52,284 nt of DNA, from assembly GCF_001953305.1 (NCBI RefSeq), contig NZ_MTFE01000010.1, forward strand, positions 923,683-975,966. Direction: 5' to 3'. The stretch comes from Cnuella takakiae (lineage in GTDB: Bacteria > Bacteroidota > Bacteroidia > Chitinophagales > Chitinophagaceae). Under the pieces are notes generated by a model. That model saw only the letters and a list, made by a program, of their open reading frames with translations, was not told where the DNA came from and made no database searches. Both the position numbers and the translations under genes were made by a program. Below are positions 15,649 to 23,096 of this stretch, one piece after another (position 1 is the stretch's first letter; the number at the start of each line of letters is the position of its first letter).

Positions 15649-17415
15649 TTAAACTGCAGCCTTTGAACTATAGACTTTGAGCTTTGAAACCGGCACTCCC
15701 CGCTGCCGTTTCATTTCCTTCTGCGGCGGCATCTGGGGCAGTCTGCCTTTCCAGCCATCAAGGCGGTATACGTAAAAGCGGCGGGCTTCCTGTCCGTTGC
15801 GGTGCAGTGCAATGGTTTGTACCCATACAGCCCTGCGGTAATAAGGAGCAAAGGTTTGCTGCGGGTTGTAATACTCATCGGAAGGCACGATGCAAAATGC
15901 CTGTGTAAAATCGGTTTGCGCCTTGCGGATATAATTGGTCCATAGGTAATGATGGGTATGCTGCAGGCTGCCCAACCCAATCATGGGAGCACCGGCGGGG
16001 CGGGCAAAATAGTACTCCACGTGTGCACCCCACCAGGTAGGACAGACCAGCGGTGTGCCGGGGCGGACGGCACCCGAAGCCACCTGCTGGCCGTACCAGG
16101 CAGCAAAGTCCCCACCGCCCCGCTTCCAGCCATAACGATCCAGGCTTACATCACCATCGCCAAAGGCGGCTGTTTTGGTTTGCCCCCAGGTGCCGGGATA
16201 AAAATGCAGCACCACCGGCCATCCGGTCATAAACAGGGCGGTACCGAAAAGGGCAGCCTTGAGCCATGCCGGAAATAAGACACCTGGCTTTTGCCGTGCC
16301 AGCCAGATTGCTGCCAGCGGCAGCAGGCTCACATATGCCGGTCCGCTCCAGTGCGGGTACACCGTTCGGAAAAGGGAAAGGTAAAGCAGTACCGCCACCA
16401 GGGGCAGGGCCATATACACCAGGAAGGCGAAACGGCGCCACCACCGGCGCATCCCTTTTGCCAGGGCAGCAAGGGCAAAACAGGTAAGCAGATAATTATA
16501 GGGATTGTTGAAAAGGATCTGGCCCAGCACTTCTTCGGCAAAGCTGCGCCAGTTGATGCCCCAGCCTGCCACCACAACCCGCTCGCTATGGAAACGGTAG
16601 GTAACAAAATCGTACTGGAAATTCCAGTAGAGTATGGGACTTGCCAGCAACAGGCTGATGGCCGCTGCTGCATAAAGCCGCGGGTTTTGCAACCATTGCC
16701 TGCGGTGCAGCAATACATATAGCCCCATGCCGCCCCACAGGAATACACCATGCACCTTGCACAGGATGCAGAGGCCCGCACCAAGGCCAAAAAGCAGCCA
16801 GTTGCGCCAGCTGTCGGCGCCGGTCACCAGCCGTGCGGCCATCCATATTGCAAAGGTCCAGCACAGCATTTGCGGCGAGTCGGGCATCAGCAGCATGCCG
16901 GCTACCAGGCCCGCATAAAAAGAAGTGTTGTACAATACCGCAGCATACCAACCAGCTTTGGGCGAGTAGAGGGTGGCAGTAGCCTTATAGATAAAAAGGG
17001 AGGCAATGGCCGCACCCAGGATACTGCCCAGCCGCACTAGGGGCACATAGTCGTTCAGAAGGCCGCCTGCAGTAGTAAGCCAGCCTTGCAGGGCCACCAT
17101 CGGCGGGTGATCAAAATAGTTCCATTGGAGGTTGCGGGTATAAAGCCAATAATAAGCTTCGTCGTTGCCCAGCTCCACTACCGATGCCAGCAGCAGCCGG
17201 GCGAGGGTAAAAAGCAGGATGAGCAGGAGCAGGGGCTTGCGGTAGCTTTGCATGCCTGCAGCCGGCAGGGATGACGCAGCAGGGGCAGCCAGCAGGTATG
17301 GTAATTCGGCGGCTTTATCCATCGGGTGAACTGAATAGGCAGGGGGCGGGTGAACCCCCATGAATAAAATGTCCTGAAACAACTTCAGGACAGGCAGAAA
17401 GGTAATACGTTTCAT
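15649..17415 (-). CDS. GT39 / ArnT-like membrane glycosyltransferase
   Basis: A 588-residue polytopic membrane protein with about eleven hydrophobic helices from residue 61 to 430. The first loop carries Asp85-Glu86 in LGNDEAYYW, the catalytic DE motif of dolichyl/undecaprenyl-phosphate-mannose transferases (PMT_2, GT39), followed by YFDHPPMVAL, typical of that group. Such enzymes transfer a sugar from a polyprenyl phosphate to lipid, protein or glycan on the outer face of the inner membrane. The C-terminal soluble part (about 440-588) is presumably periplasmic. The ATG at 17415 lies 8 bases after the upstream stop, which favours coupling; ATGs at 17322 and 17253 are alternatives that remove an odd Pro/Ala-rich leader. 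Confidence 0.88.
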   Translation of the reverse strand: MKRITFLPVLKLFQDILFMGVHPPPAYSVHPMDKAAELPYLLAAPAASSLPAAGMQSYRKPLLLLILLFTLARLLLASVVELGNDEAYYWLYTRNLQWNYFDHPPMVALQGWLTTAGGLLNDYVPLVRLGSILGAAIASLFIYKATATLYSPKAGWYAAVLYNTSFYAGLVAGMLLMPDSPQMLCWTFAIWMAARLVTGADSWRNWLLFGLGAGLCILCKVHGVFLWGGMGLYVLLHRRQWLQNPRLYAAAAISLLLASPILYWNFQYDFVTYRFHSERVVVAGWGINWRSFAEEVLGQILFNNPYNYLLTCFALAALAKGMRRWWRRFAFLVYMALPLVAVLLYLSLFRTVYPHWSGPAYVSLLPLAAIWLARQKPGVLFPAWLKAALFGTALFMTGWPVVLHFYPGTWGQTKTAAFGDGDVSLDRYGWKRGGGDFAAWYGQQVASGAVRPGTPLVCPTWWGAHVEYYFARPAGAPMIGLGSLQHTHHYLWTNYIRKAQTDFTQAFCIVPSDEYYNPQQTFAPYYRRAVWVQTIALHRNGQEARRFYVYRLDGWKGRLPQMPPQKEMKRQRGVPVSKLKVYSSKAAV

Positions 17416-17423
17416 CCGGAATG

Positions 17424-17636
17424 CTAAGCGTCATCCCTGCGGGCCTGCTTACCGGCTTCGATGCCTTCCCGCCACTGCCGTTGTCTTTCCTCATCGGCTT
17501 CACTCAGCTGGTTGCTGCTGTCCGCATCGTCGCTGTTTTCCACATCCAGGAAGTTGATGTGCTTATCCTGGTTGGCTTCCGAAGGGATATCCAGGTGCCG
17601 GTCCTTATCTTGCGGCTGTTGGTTATTTTGTTCCAT
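17424..17636 (-). CDS. Small acidic Asn/Gln/Asp-rich protein (70 aa)
   Basis: A 70-residue highly charged protein starting MEQNNQQPQDKD and ending in a basic/acidic helix-like stretch (EERQRQWREGIEAGKQARRDDA region). There are no cysteines and almost no aliphatic core, so it is probably disordered. It lies 8 bases upstream of the GT39 gene in the same direction and probably shares its transcript. No family is recognised. Confidence 0.65.
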   Translation of the reverse strand: MEQNNQQPQDKDRHLDIPSEANQDKHINFLDVENSDDADSSNQLSEADEERQRQWREGIEAGKQARRDDA

Positions 17637-17787
17637 CGTGCTTTTTTACAGAGGTTGCCAATATGATGCCACGCAATGTTTTTCGTAAATTGAAACAATA
17701 GGGATCATGCCCCTCATTGCCGGCAGCCGTGTACGGGTGCAGCCCGCACTCTTTGGAACGGTTTCCGCCCACCCTAAATACCATGAT

Positions 17788-18000
17788 ATGACCAAGCAAA
17801 ACGAGAAAACACCCGCCCCAAAAACAACGGACAAAAAGACGGTACCACCCAAACACCAGACCGAAGAGCTGGGCAGTGACTATTGGGACCGTATTGCCAA
17901 TGACGTGGCTTCGGGTTACGAGAGCAAGGAAGATGTGAACGATGTGCTCAATACCGACCAGGAAGCCGACGACCATACCCGGGGCGATGCCGGCGTCTGA
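17788..18000 (+). CDS. Small hydrophilic protein, probably disordered (70 aa)
   Basis: A 70-residue protein. The ATG at 17788 is preferred to one 81 bases upstream, since the extra N-terminus (MPLIAGSRVRVQP...) does not resemble its siblings. The first 28 residues are Lys/Pro/Thr-rich; the rest is acidic with a possible helix around YWDRIANDVASGYESKEDV. It is divergent from the 17424-17636 gene and precedes the hydrolase lipoprotein by about 55 bases on the same strand. Confidence 0.6.
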   Translation: MTKQNEKTPAPKTTDKKTVPPKHQTEELGSDYWDRIANDVASGYESKEDVNDVLNTDQEADDHTRGDAGV

Positions 18001-18054
18001 ACCATTGGTCCGGAATTTTGTTTGCAGCAGTACACCCCCAAAAATCAGCTATAT

Positions 18055-18909
18055 ATGCGTGTTACTTTCTCCATGGCAGCCCTGCTATTGGCGGGCAGCC
18101 TGGCCCTTTCCTGCGGCAACAATGCCGGCGACAACGAACCCCAATCTGAGCAAAAGAGCGACAGTATGACCCAAACTGCAGCAACCGGGGCCATCCGGGA
18201 AGAAGCCGTTAGCTACAATGTAGGCGATCAAACCTTTAAAGGCTATGTAGCTTTCGACAGTGCCAGCACAGCGCCCCGCCCCGTGGTACTGGTGGTGCAC
18301 GAGTGGTGGGGACTTACCGATTACCCCCGCATGCGTGCCAAACAGCTGGCTGAACTGGGCTACCTCGCCATGGCTGTAGACATGTATGGCGATGGTAAAA
18401 CCGCCAATACACCCGACGAGGCACAACAGGCTGCCATGGTGTTGTACAAAGACCCGCAGGCTGCCAAAGCGCGTCTGGATGCAGCGCTGGCAAAAGCCCT
18501 CAGCATGCCACAGGCCGATACGGGCCGCACCGCTGCCATCGGGTATTGTTTCGGCGGATCGATGGTGCTTAATGCCGCCAAACTTGGAGCGCCATTCAAA
18601 GGTGTGGTGAGCTTCCACGGCGGGCTGGAAGGCGTGCCGCCACAAAAAAACATGCGCACACAGGTGTTGGTATGCCATGGCGGCGCCGACAATTTTGTTC
18701 CCGAAGCACAGGTAGCTGCCTTTAAGAAAAGCATGGACTCGGCAGGTGCCGCCTACGAGTTCAAAGTGTACCCAGGCGCCACGCATGCTTTTACCAATCC
18801 CGATGCCGATAAGAAAGCCGCCGAGTTCCAGATGCCTATCAAATACAATGGCGCTGCCGACACGGCTTCCTGGAATGATATGAAGGCGTTTTTTGCAAAA
18901 GTTTTTTAA
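18055..18909 (+). CDS. Dienelactone hydrolase family lipoprotein
   Basis: A 284-residue alpha/beta hydrolase. A lipoprotein signal (AALLLAGSLALSC, Cys20) precedes a short Asn/Gln/Ser-rich linker and the DLH domain from about 50. The catalytic triad is Cys165 in GYCFGGS, Asp212 in GGADNFVP and His244 in ATHAF, as in carboxymethylenebutenolidase. WWGLTD at 85-90 is a further DLH hallmark. Being secreted and lipid-anchored, it more likely acts on an extracytoplasmic ester or lactone than in chlorocatechol degradation. The ATG at 18055 is selected because it directly opens the signal peptide. Confidence 0.9.
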   Translation: MRVTFSMAALLLAGSLALSCGNNAGDNEPQSEQKSDSMTQTAATGAIREEAVSYNVGDQTFKGYVAFDSASTAPRPVVLVVHEWWGLTDYPRMRAKQLAELGYLAMAVDMYGDGKTANTPDEAQQAAMVLYKDPQAAKARLDAALAKALSMPQADTGRTAAIGYCFGGSMVLNAAKLGAPFKGVVSFHGGLEGVPPQKNMRTQVLVCHGGADNFVPEAQVAAFKKSMDSAGAAYEFKVYPGATHAFTNPDADKKAAEFQMPIKYNGAADTASWNDMKAFFAKVF

Positions 18910-19055
18910 GGTGAAATTCTAAACCCGGAAATGGCAAGGCTACCGGGCTTTGAACCACACAGCTCTTAGATCATTCAAACCAGTTGCTGCGGGTCTGTGC
19001 TGCGCACCATTCGTGGCACTCTTTGTGTTGCTGGAAAACAACAATACATACAACC

Positions 19056-19292
19056 ATGAGCGATCAACAAAACAATAAGGATGTGCGCCGCGACGACCTG
19101 CGGCAAAAAGACGAGGGCGGCAAGGACGTAACCCGCACGGGTAGCACCGGCGGCAATGTACAGGCTGGTGAATGGCAACTGGGAGATGAAGAGGCGGAAC
19201 GCACCACCAATCCTGATGCTGGCAGCTATACCGGCCGCGGTACGAATGCAGGCAATGGCGGCGATATGTCGGACGCCAAACAAACTACCTGA
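19056..19292 (+). CDS. Small Gly-rich hydrophilic protein, hydrophilin-like (78 aa)
   Basis: A 78-residue protein (MSDQQNNKDVRRDD...) in which 13 residues are glycine, with many D, E, K, R, N, Q and T, no cysteine, and a single Trp. This composition (above 6% glycine and strongly hydrophilic) fits the definition of hydrophilins, disordered proteins linked to water stress. The assignment is by composition only. The ATG is chosen over an upstream start by its likeness to the other MSD/MSN-starting small proteins. A strong terminator follows at 19389. Confidence 0.65.
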   Translation: MSDQQNNKDVRRDDLRQKDEGGKDVTRTGSTGGNVQAGEWQLGDEEAERTTNPDAGSYTGRGTNAGNGGDMSDAKQTT

Positions 19293-19388
19293 TCAGGCCT
19301 GCCCGGCTTTATTAAATTTTGCCAGCCTGCTGCAACCATTCAGCAGCCTGTATTGTCTTTGCATTACGGCGACAACGATTGCAACTTA

Positions 19389-19445
19389 CCGGAACAGTTA
19401 AAGCAGAATTCATCGGTTTCCCTGCTTGGCTGTTCCGGTTTTTTT
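19389..19445 (+). terminator. Terminator between the hydrophilin-like gene and the tRNA
   Basis: Perfect 9-base arms CCGGAACAG (19389-19397) and CTGTTCCGG (19430-19438), a 32-base loop and seven T residues. Confidence 0.75.
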
Positions 19446-19490
19446 GCGCCTTGTGTAAAATGCCGGCCTTGATTGTTCCTACATCCACCC

Positions 19491-19563
19491 GCCAACTTAG
19501 CTCAGCTGGCAGCGCATTTCACGCGTAATGAAAGGGCCCTCGGTTCGATTCCGGTAGTTGGCT
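19491..19563 (+). tRNA. tRNA-Thr (CGU anticodon), divergent
   Basis: A 73-base cloverleaf with correct spacing: acceptor GCCAACT/AGTTGGC, D arm GCTC/GCGC, anticodon stem TTTCA/TGAAA, 7-base anticodon loop CGCGTAA with anticodon CGT at 19524-19526, T arm CTCGG/CCGGT with loop TTCGATT, discriminator T, and no encoded CCA. Oddities: position 33 is G instead of the near-universal U, pair 12-23 is T/C, and pair 49-65 is C/T. It is either a decaying gene, a functional divergent tRNA, or affected by sequence errors. A terminator hairpin follows. Confidence 0.75.
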
Positions 19564-19564
19564 C

Positions 19565-19601
19565 AAACCCTGGAGGTTTCCAAAAACCTCCAGGGTTTTT
19601 T
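19565..19601 (+). terminator. Hairpin terminator behind the tRNA
   Basis: AAACCCTGGAGGTT (19565-19578) and its exact complement (19585-19598) with loop TCCAAA, followed by a T-run. The arm is a relative of the AAACCTATAAGGTTT repeat that follows. Confidence 0.8.
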
Positions 19602-19610
19602 CTGCCCGGC

Positions 19611-19643
19611 AAACCTATAAGGTTTTAAAAACCTTATAGGTTT
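19611..19643. repeat. AAACCTATAAGGTTT palindrome, copy 2
   Basis: Perfect 14-base arms (19611-19624 and 19630-19643); the arm sequence is the same as at 141-173. Confidence 0.8.
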
Positions 19644-19743
19644 TACAGGCGAACGCGAAATAGATTGTACAGAAAAGATCACTTTCAGCTTGCCGCTAAA
19701 AGCTAACACCCAACAGCCAACAGCTTTCTCCTAAAAACTGACC

Positions 19744-20295
19744 CTACCGATTTTCATCCATCGCCTTTTGCAAGGCAGCTTTTGCTTTTTGATACAATGC
19801 GGCATGGCCGTTGGGAATCACGGCCAGTATCTTTTTACACTCCCGCAAAAACACGGTTGCAAAGCTGGGATCGTGCACTATTATCTCGGAGCAGTTGTCC
19901 AGTATATCGGCGTACTTGATGGTTTGCGCATCGGGGCTCGTTTTACGGATGCGCTCCCGCTCTTCTTCCTTCCTTTTTTTGCGGTTCCACTGCGGGTAGT
20001 TGGCTTTGATATACACATCCGTTAGTTCCACTACCAACTGCGTTGTTTTTGCCGCCTCCTGTTGGCTCATTACCGATAATAAATACCGGTGCATTTCGTC
20101 CTTTGTTACCGGGGTGTCTTCCAGTACATCGTGTAGCAGGGCAGCGGCCAGCACCGGCAGGTCATTGGTATAAGCCGCACACAACTCCATTACCCTTACC
20201 GGGTGTACAATATAGCGGTCGGGTGTGTACTTGCGCATCTGGCTGCCATGTGCCGCATCGGCATAGTCGCGTACTTGTTGCAGTATTGCATTCAT
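19744..20295 (-). CDS. HD-domain protein, small alarmone hydrolase (MESH1/SpoT-HD)-like
   Basis: A 183-residue cytoplasmic protein. The HD pattern is His31 (IVHPVRV), His55-Asp56 followed by Glu59-Asp60 (ALLHDVLEDT), and Asp130 (IKYADILDNCSEI), as in the (p)ppGpp hydrolase domain of SpoT and in free-standing MESH1-type small alarmone hydrolases. It would cleave pyrophosphate from ppGpp or a related nucleotide using a metal ion; the true substrate is not certain. There is no synthetase domain. The Lys/Arg/Glu-rich stretch at about 105-120 is an insertion relative to MESH1. The start at MNAILQQ is preferred to a TTG-led extension. Confidence 0.82.
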   Translation of the reverse strand: MNAILQQVRDYADAAHGSQMRKYTPDRYIVHPVRVMELCAAYTNDLPVLAAALLHDVLEDTPVTKDEMHRYLLSVMSQQEAAKTTQLVVELTDVYIKANYPQWNRKKRKEEERERIRKTSPDAQTIKYADILDNCSEIIVHDPSFATVFLRECKKILAVIPNGHAALYQKAKAALQKAMDENR

Positions 20296-20452
20296 GTGGT
20301 AATACAGGCAAAGAAAAAGCCAGTACCGCAATTTATTGCTACCTCATGGGTAAACAACGGCTGAGCCCCGCCTGCCTGTTGCGCCACAGTAGCTGTAACA
20401 CCAGCATTCCATCTCCGGCAACGTATTTGTATCTGCTAACCAAAACCTTTTT

Positions 20453-20662
20453 ATGAGCAACAAAAGAGAAGACGAGCTGGCTGGCAAGCACCGCGATATG
20501 GGGATCAAAACCGCCGACGGACAGGATAATGAAGGCCACCTGGCAGGCAGCAACCTGAGCACCTTCAACGAGCAAAGCGCACAGGAACACGAACGCAACG
20601 ACAACAGCGAGCTCAACCGCCTCGATGCACGCGGCGATGTAAAAGGCACAGAGTCGGTATAA
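20453..20662 (+). CDS. Small hydrophilic protein, hydrophilin-like (69 aa)
   Basis: A 69-residue protein (MSNKREDELAGKHRDMG...) with seven glycines, many charged residues and no cysteine or tryptophan. It is predicted disordered from composition. The stretch NSELNRLDARGDVKGTESV at the C-terminus is its most regular part. No family is recognised. It is followed after 71 bases by another small gene on the same strand. Confidence 0.65.
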   Translation: MSNKREDELAGKHRDMGIKTADGQDNEGHLAGSNLSTFNEQSAQEHERNDNSELNRLDARGDVKGTESV

Positions 20663-20733
20663 TACAGCATTGCTGAAACCCCGTTTGGCCTGTAAGGCTT
20701 TGGCAACAACTATTCACCCTAAACCCATACAAT

Positions 20734-20979
20734 ATGATTGAACACCAGAATATCGACGGTAGGGATGTTTGGCTTAAAGTAGATCCGCACCCGGCAAACA
20801 GGGAAAACCCCAACATCATCCCAACGGAATACTTTACCGCCACCTACTATACACAGGAGCCGCTATCAGGCCCGATAACAGGCGAAACCGTTACCGATGA
20901 TGATGGCACACCCAAGCTCTTCGAGTCGCCGGTGGCAGCGCTCACTTTTGCATGGAAACGGTTAAAAGGATCGGCATGA
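20734..20979 (+). CDS. Small hypothetical protein (81 aa)
   Basis: An 81-residue protein with a more ordinary composition than its neighbours. It has aromatic residues and beta-strand patterns (VWLKVDP, YFTATYYTQ) and a C-terminal helix (PVAALTFAWKRLKG). No family is recognised. A strong bidirectional terminator follows immediately. Confidence 0.6.
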   Translation: MIEHQNIDGRDVWLKVDPHPANRENPNIIPTEYFTATYYTQEPLSGPITGETVTDDDGTPKLFESPVAALTFAWKRLKGSA

Positions 20980-20987
20980 TGATCATC

Positions 20988-21017
20988 AAAAAGCCGGTGC
21001 GTTGGCACCGGCTTTTT
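20988..21017. terminator. Bidirectional terminator
   Basis: AAAAAGCCGGTGC (20988-21000) and its exact complement (21005-21017) around loop GTTG, between convergent genes ending at 20979 and 21023. Confidence 0.9.
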
Positions 21018-21022
21018 GCTAT

Positions 21023-21349
21023 TTATTTGTTTTTGACCTCGGGGAGTAATTTAAAGTAGGTAGCCACAAACCGGTCCTTTTCCACGCGCCCCTTTACCTC
21101 GGCCTTACGGATGGCATTGCAAAAGCCATCCTGTGCATGCGCATCGCCATGGTCGTCGATGGCAGTGCCGTCAACAAAATAGGCTTTGCCATTGATCCGC
21201 ACCGCCAAGTTGCAGCCTTCACCTTTCATTCCAAAACGGCACTGCCCGCAGGAGGCTTCCACTACCTGTTTCTGGGTGCTGTCGGCAGACTGGGCATACA
21301 ACAGGTTTCCGGTAAATAGCAAGGCGGCAGCCAGGAGCATTTGTTTCAT
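21023..21349 (-). CDS. Secreted Cys-containing protein, DUF6370-like
   Basis: A 108-residue exported protein. The signal peptide is MKQMLLAAALLFTGNLLYAQ. The mature part has four conserved-looking cysteines, Cys34 and Cys37 (CGQC), Cys46 and Cys77, and a segment FVDGTAIDDHGDAHAQDGFC rich in Asp and His. This matches my recollection of the DUF6370 family, which is common in Bacteroidota and of unknown function. The CxxC plus Asp/His pattern suggests disulfides or metal binding in the periplasm, which is inference. It is divergent from the GDSL gene. Confidence 0.75.
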   Translation of the reverse strand: MKQMLLAAALLFTGNLLYAQSADSTQKQVVEASCGQCRFGMKGEGCNLAVRINGKAYFVDGTAIDDHGDAHAQDGFCNAIRKAEVKGRVEKDRFVATYFKLLPEVKNK

Positions 21350-21444
21350 TGTACTTGAATTGAACCAAAGATAAATGCAGGCGGGCAGCAACGGCGCATT
21401 TAGTTGCCCGGCCACCAGCATGCATTTTCTTTTTATGTTTAAGC

Positions 21445-22293
21445 ATGAAAACGATCTTGTCTTTCCTGCGTATTGCCTTGCTTTCCTTCATCCTGTTGCT
21501 GGCCGCTTTCAGCCAGCGCGAACATACCTGGGTGGCCATTGGCGACTCAATCACCTACCTCAACGATCATCCCAGTGAAACAGGCAACCGCATTACCAAA
21601 GGCTATATGACCCTGGTGCAGCAACAAGTACCGGGTCTGCACGTCATCAACCAGGGGCACAATGGCTGGACGGCTGGCCGCATTGCCGACAGCATCCACA
21701 ACCTGGGCCTTGTGAAAGCCGATCTCTATACCATCTTCCTGGGTACCAACGACTGGTGGCGTGGCCGCCCGCTGGGTAGCTTTGCCGATTACAAAAACAA
21801 TTCAGGCAACGCCACCGTGAATGGTTCTTTCCGCATCATCATCAATAAGCTAAAGGCCCTGAACCCCGATGCGCAAATCATTTTGATCACACCCATGCCC
21901 CGGGTGGATTTCGTGTATATCAACAATCCCAAAAACAACGCATGGGGCAGCTACCGCGACAAGGAAGGCCAGCACCTCGAGCAGTTTGCCAATGCCATCA
22001 AAGCCATCGGCAGGGCCGAAGGGATCAGGGTGGTGGACCTGTACCACGAAAAGAAACTGGCCCATAAAAACCTGGTGCGTTTCAAGCGCCTGAAAGACCC
22101 GCAAACAGCAGGCGCTTACCGCAACTATTCCTACCCGGATTTTATCGGTGTTCCTTTCAACCCGGATACAGACGAATACCCTTACCCGCTAGATGCTGTT
22201 GCCATGACCTATGATGGGCTGCATCCTTCCGACAAAGGATATGAAGTGATAGCAGGCAAACTGCTGCCGCTTATAAGGAAAAGTATTCAGTAA
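21445..22293 (+). CDS. GDSL/SGNH-family esterase, exported
   Basis: A 282-residue SGNH hydrolase. A signal peptide or membrane anchor covers about 1-24. The catalytic Ser35 sits in AIGDSIT (block I), Gly73 lies in the block II loop (GHNGWT), Asn102 is in LGTNDW (block III), and Asp257/His260 are in DGLHPSDKG (block V). Such enzymes cleave esters, often acetyl groups on polysaccharides or lipids. The C-terminal third has an inserted loop with many Tyr and Pro (YPDFIGVPFNPDTDEYPYPL). It is the only gene in its transcript. Confidence 0.9.
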   Translation: MKTILSFLRIALLSFILLLAAFSQREHTWVAIGDSITYLNDHPSETGNRITKGYMTLVQQQVPGLHVINQGHNGWTAGRIADSIHNLGLVKADLYTIFLGTNDWWRGRPLGSFADYKNNSGNATVNGSFRIIINKLKALNPDAQIILITPMPRVDFVYINNPKNNAWGSYRDKEGQHLEQFANAIKAIGRAEGIRVVDLYHEKKLAHKNLVRFKRLKDPQTAGAYRNYSYPDFIGVPFNPDTDEYPYPLDAVAMTYDGLHPSDKGYEVIAGKLLPLIRKSIQ

Positions 22294-22342
22294 TACCAAG
22301 TTAAGGTTACAACTGAGTTGGGGTTGAGGTCATAATAATTAG

Positions 22343-22407
22343 CCCACGGTTTCAACCGTGGGTAATGCCGCCAAATTGAAAAACAGGAAACCGTTTCAAC
22401 GGTTTCC
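22343..22407. repeat. Twin-hairpin element, copy 1
   Basis: Hairpin one: CCCACGGTT-TC-AACCGTGGG (22343-22362). Hairpin two: GGAAACCGTT-TC-AACGGTTTCC (22386-22407). The spacer is 23 bases. The reverse complement of the same pair, also with a 23-base spacer, lies at 40966-41030. Confidence 0.85.
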
Positions 22408-22486
22408 ACAACCCGCATGACCTACACAAAACGAACACAGCAGGCAACATCACCATAAAAAAACCGCCCTTGGATCCATCTATTTT

Positions 22487-22894
22487 TCACTCAAGAAAAC
22501 GTGACTGCAACTGCGGCGCAGGCACCCAGCAGGTTTGTTTTTGCCCAAACCAGCGATAGCGGTTTTTGGCAATAAAACGGTATACGCCGTTACGAATAAA
22601 TGGAGGCACAATCATCAGCCCATACAACAAAGGCCAGGCGCCATCGAGCCGGCGTGCAATGTGCAAAGCTGCCGTGGAGTACCGGTACACCCTTCCGCTT
22701 TCCACCAGCACTACGCTACCCATATCATCCTTCAAACCGGTCTGTGCCAGCAGGTGTTTGCCGCTTTCCGATTGTAGGGAAGCGAAGCGGAACACTCCAT
22801 TTTTATCGTTGCGGATCACAAACTGTACGGTGCTGTTGCAAAGGTTGCAAACACCGTCGAACAGGATGATGGGATGGTCACCGGGGGGCTGCAT
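22487..22894 (-). CDS. DCC (DUF393) thiol-disulfide oxidoreductase family protein
   Basis: A 135-residue protein of the DUF393 family. The diagnostic thioredoxin-like motif is FDGVCNLC, with Cys16 and Cys19, followed by RFASLQS and ending with a helix and PPFIRNGVYRFIAKNRYRWFG, all typical of the family. It probably acts as a thiol-disulfide redox protein. It lies downstream of an HTTM gene on the same strand; the two domain families are frequently fused or adjacent, so they may work together. Confidence 0.88.
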   Translation of the reverse strand: MQPPGDHPIILFDGVCNLCNSTVQFVIRNDKNGVFRFASLQSESGKHLLAQTGLKDDMGSVVLVESGRVYRYSTAALHIARRLDGAWPLLYGLMIVPPFIRNGVYRFIAKNRYRWFGQKQTCWVPAPQLQSRFLE

Positions 22895-23096
22895 ACGTTT
22901 TAAAATTTACTGGCTGTAAAAACCTTTTAGCAACTGGCTAATCAGGAGCAGCTTGTTTCTGATTGCAGCAATTTACGGCTATAACGACAATGCGACCGGA
23001 TGCCAGTTCGGTATACCCTATACAGGTTGGGCATGCCAGGGGATTTGGGAAGTTTGCCTGCACGCAAACAATCAAAGAAGCGCAGTGCCAACTGCT

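Noticed and set aside
22343-22407. Pair of simple terminators
   Set aside because: No T-run follows either hairpin, and the same pair with equal spacing exists 18.6 kb away, so a repeat element is the better reading.
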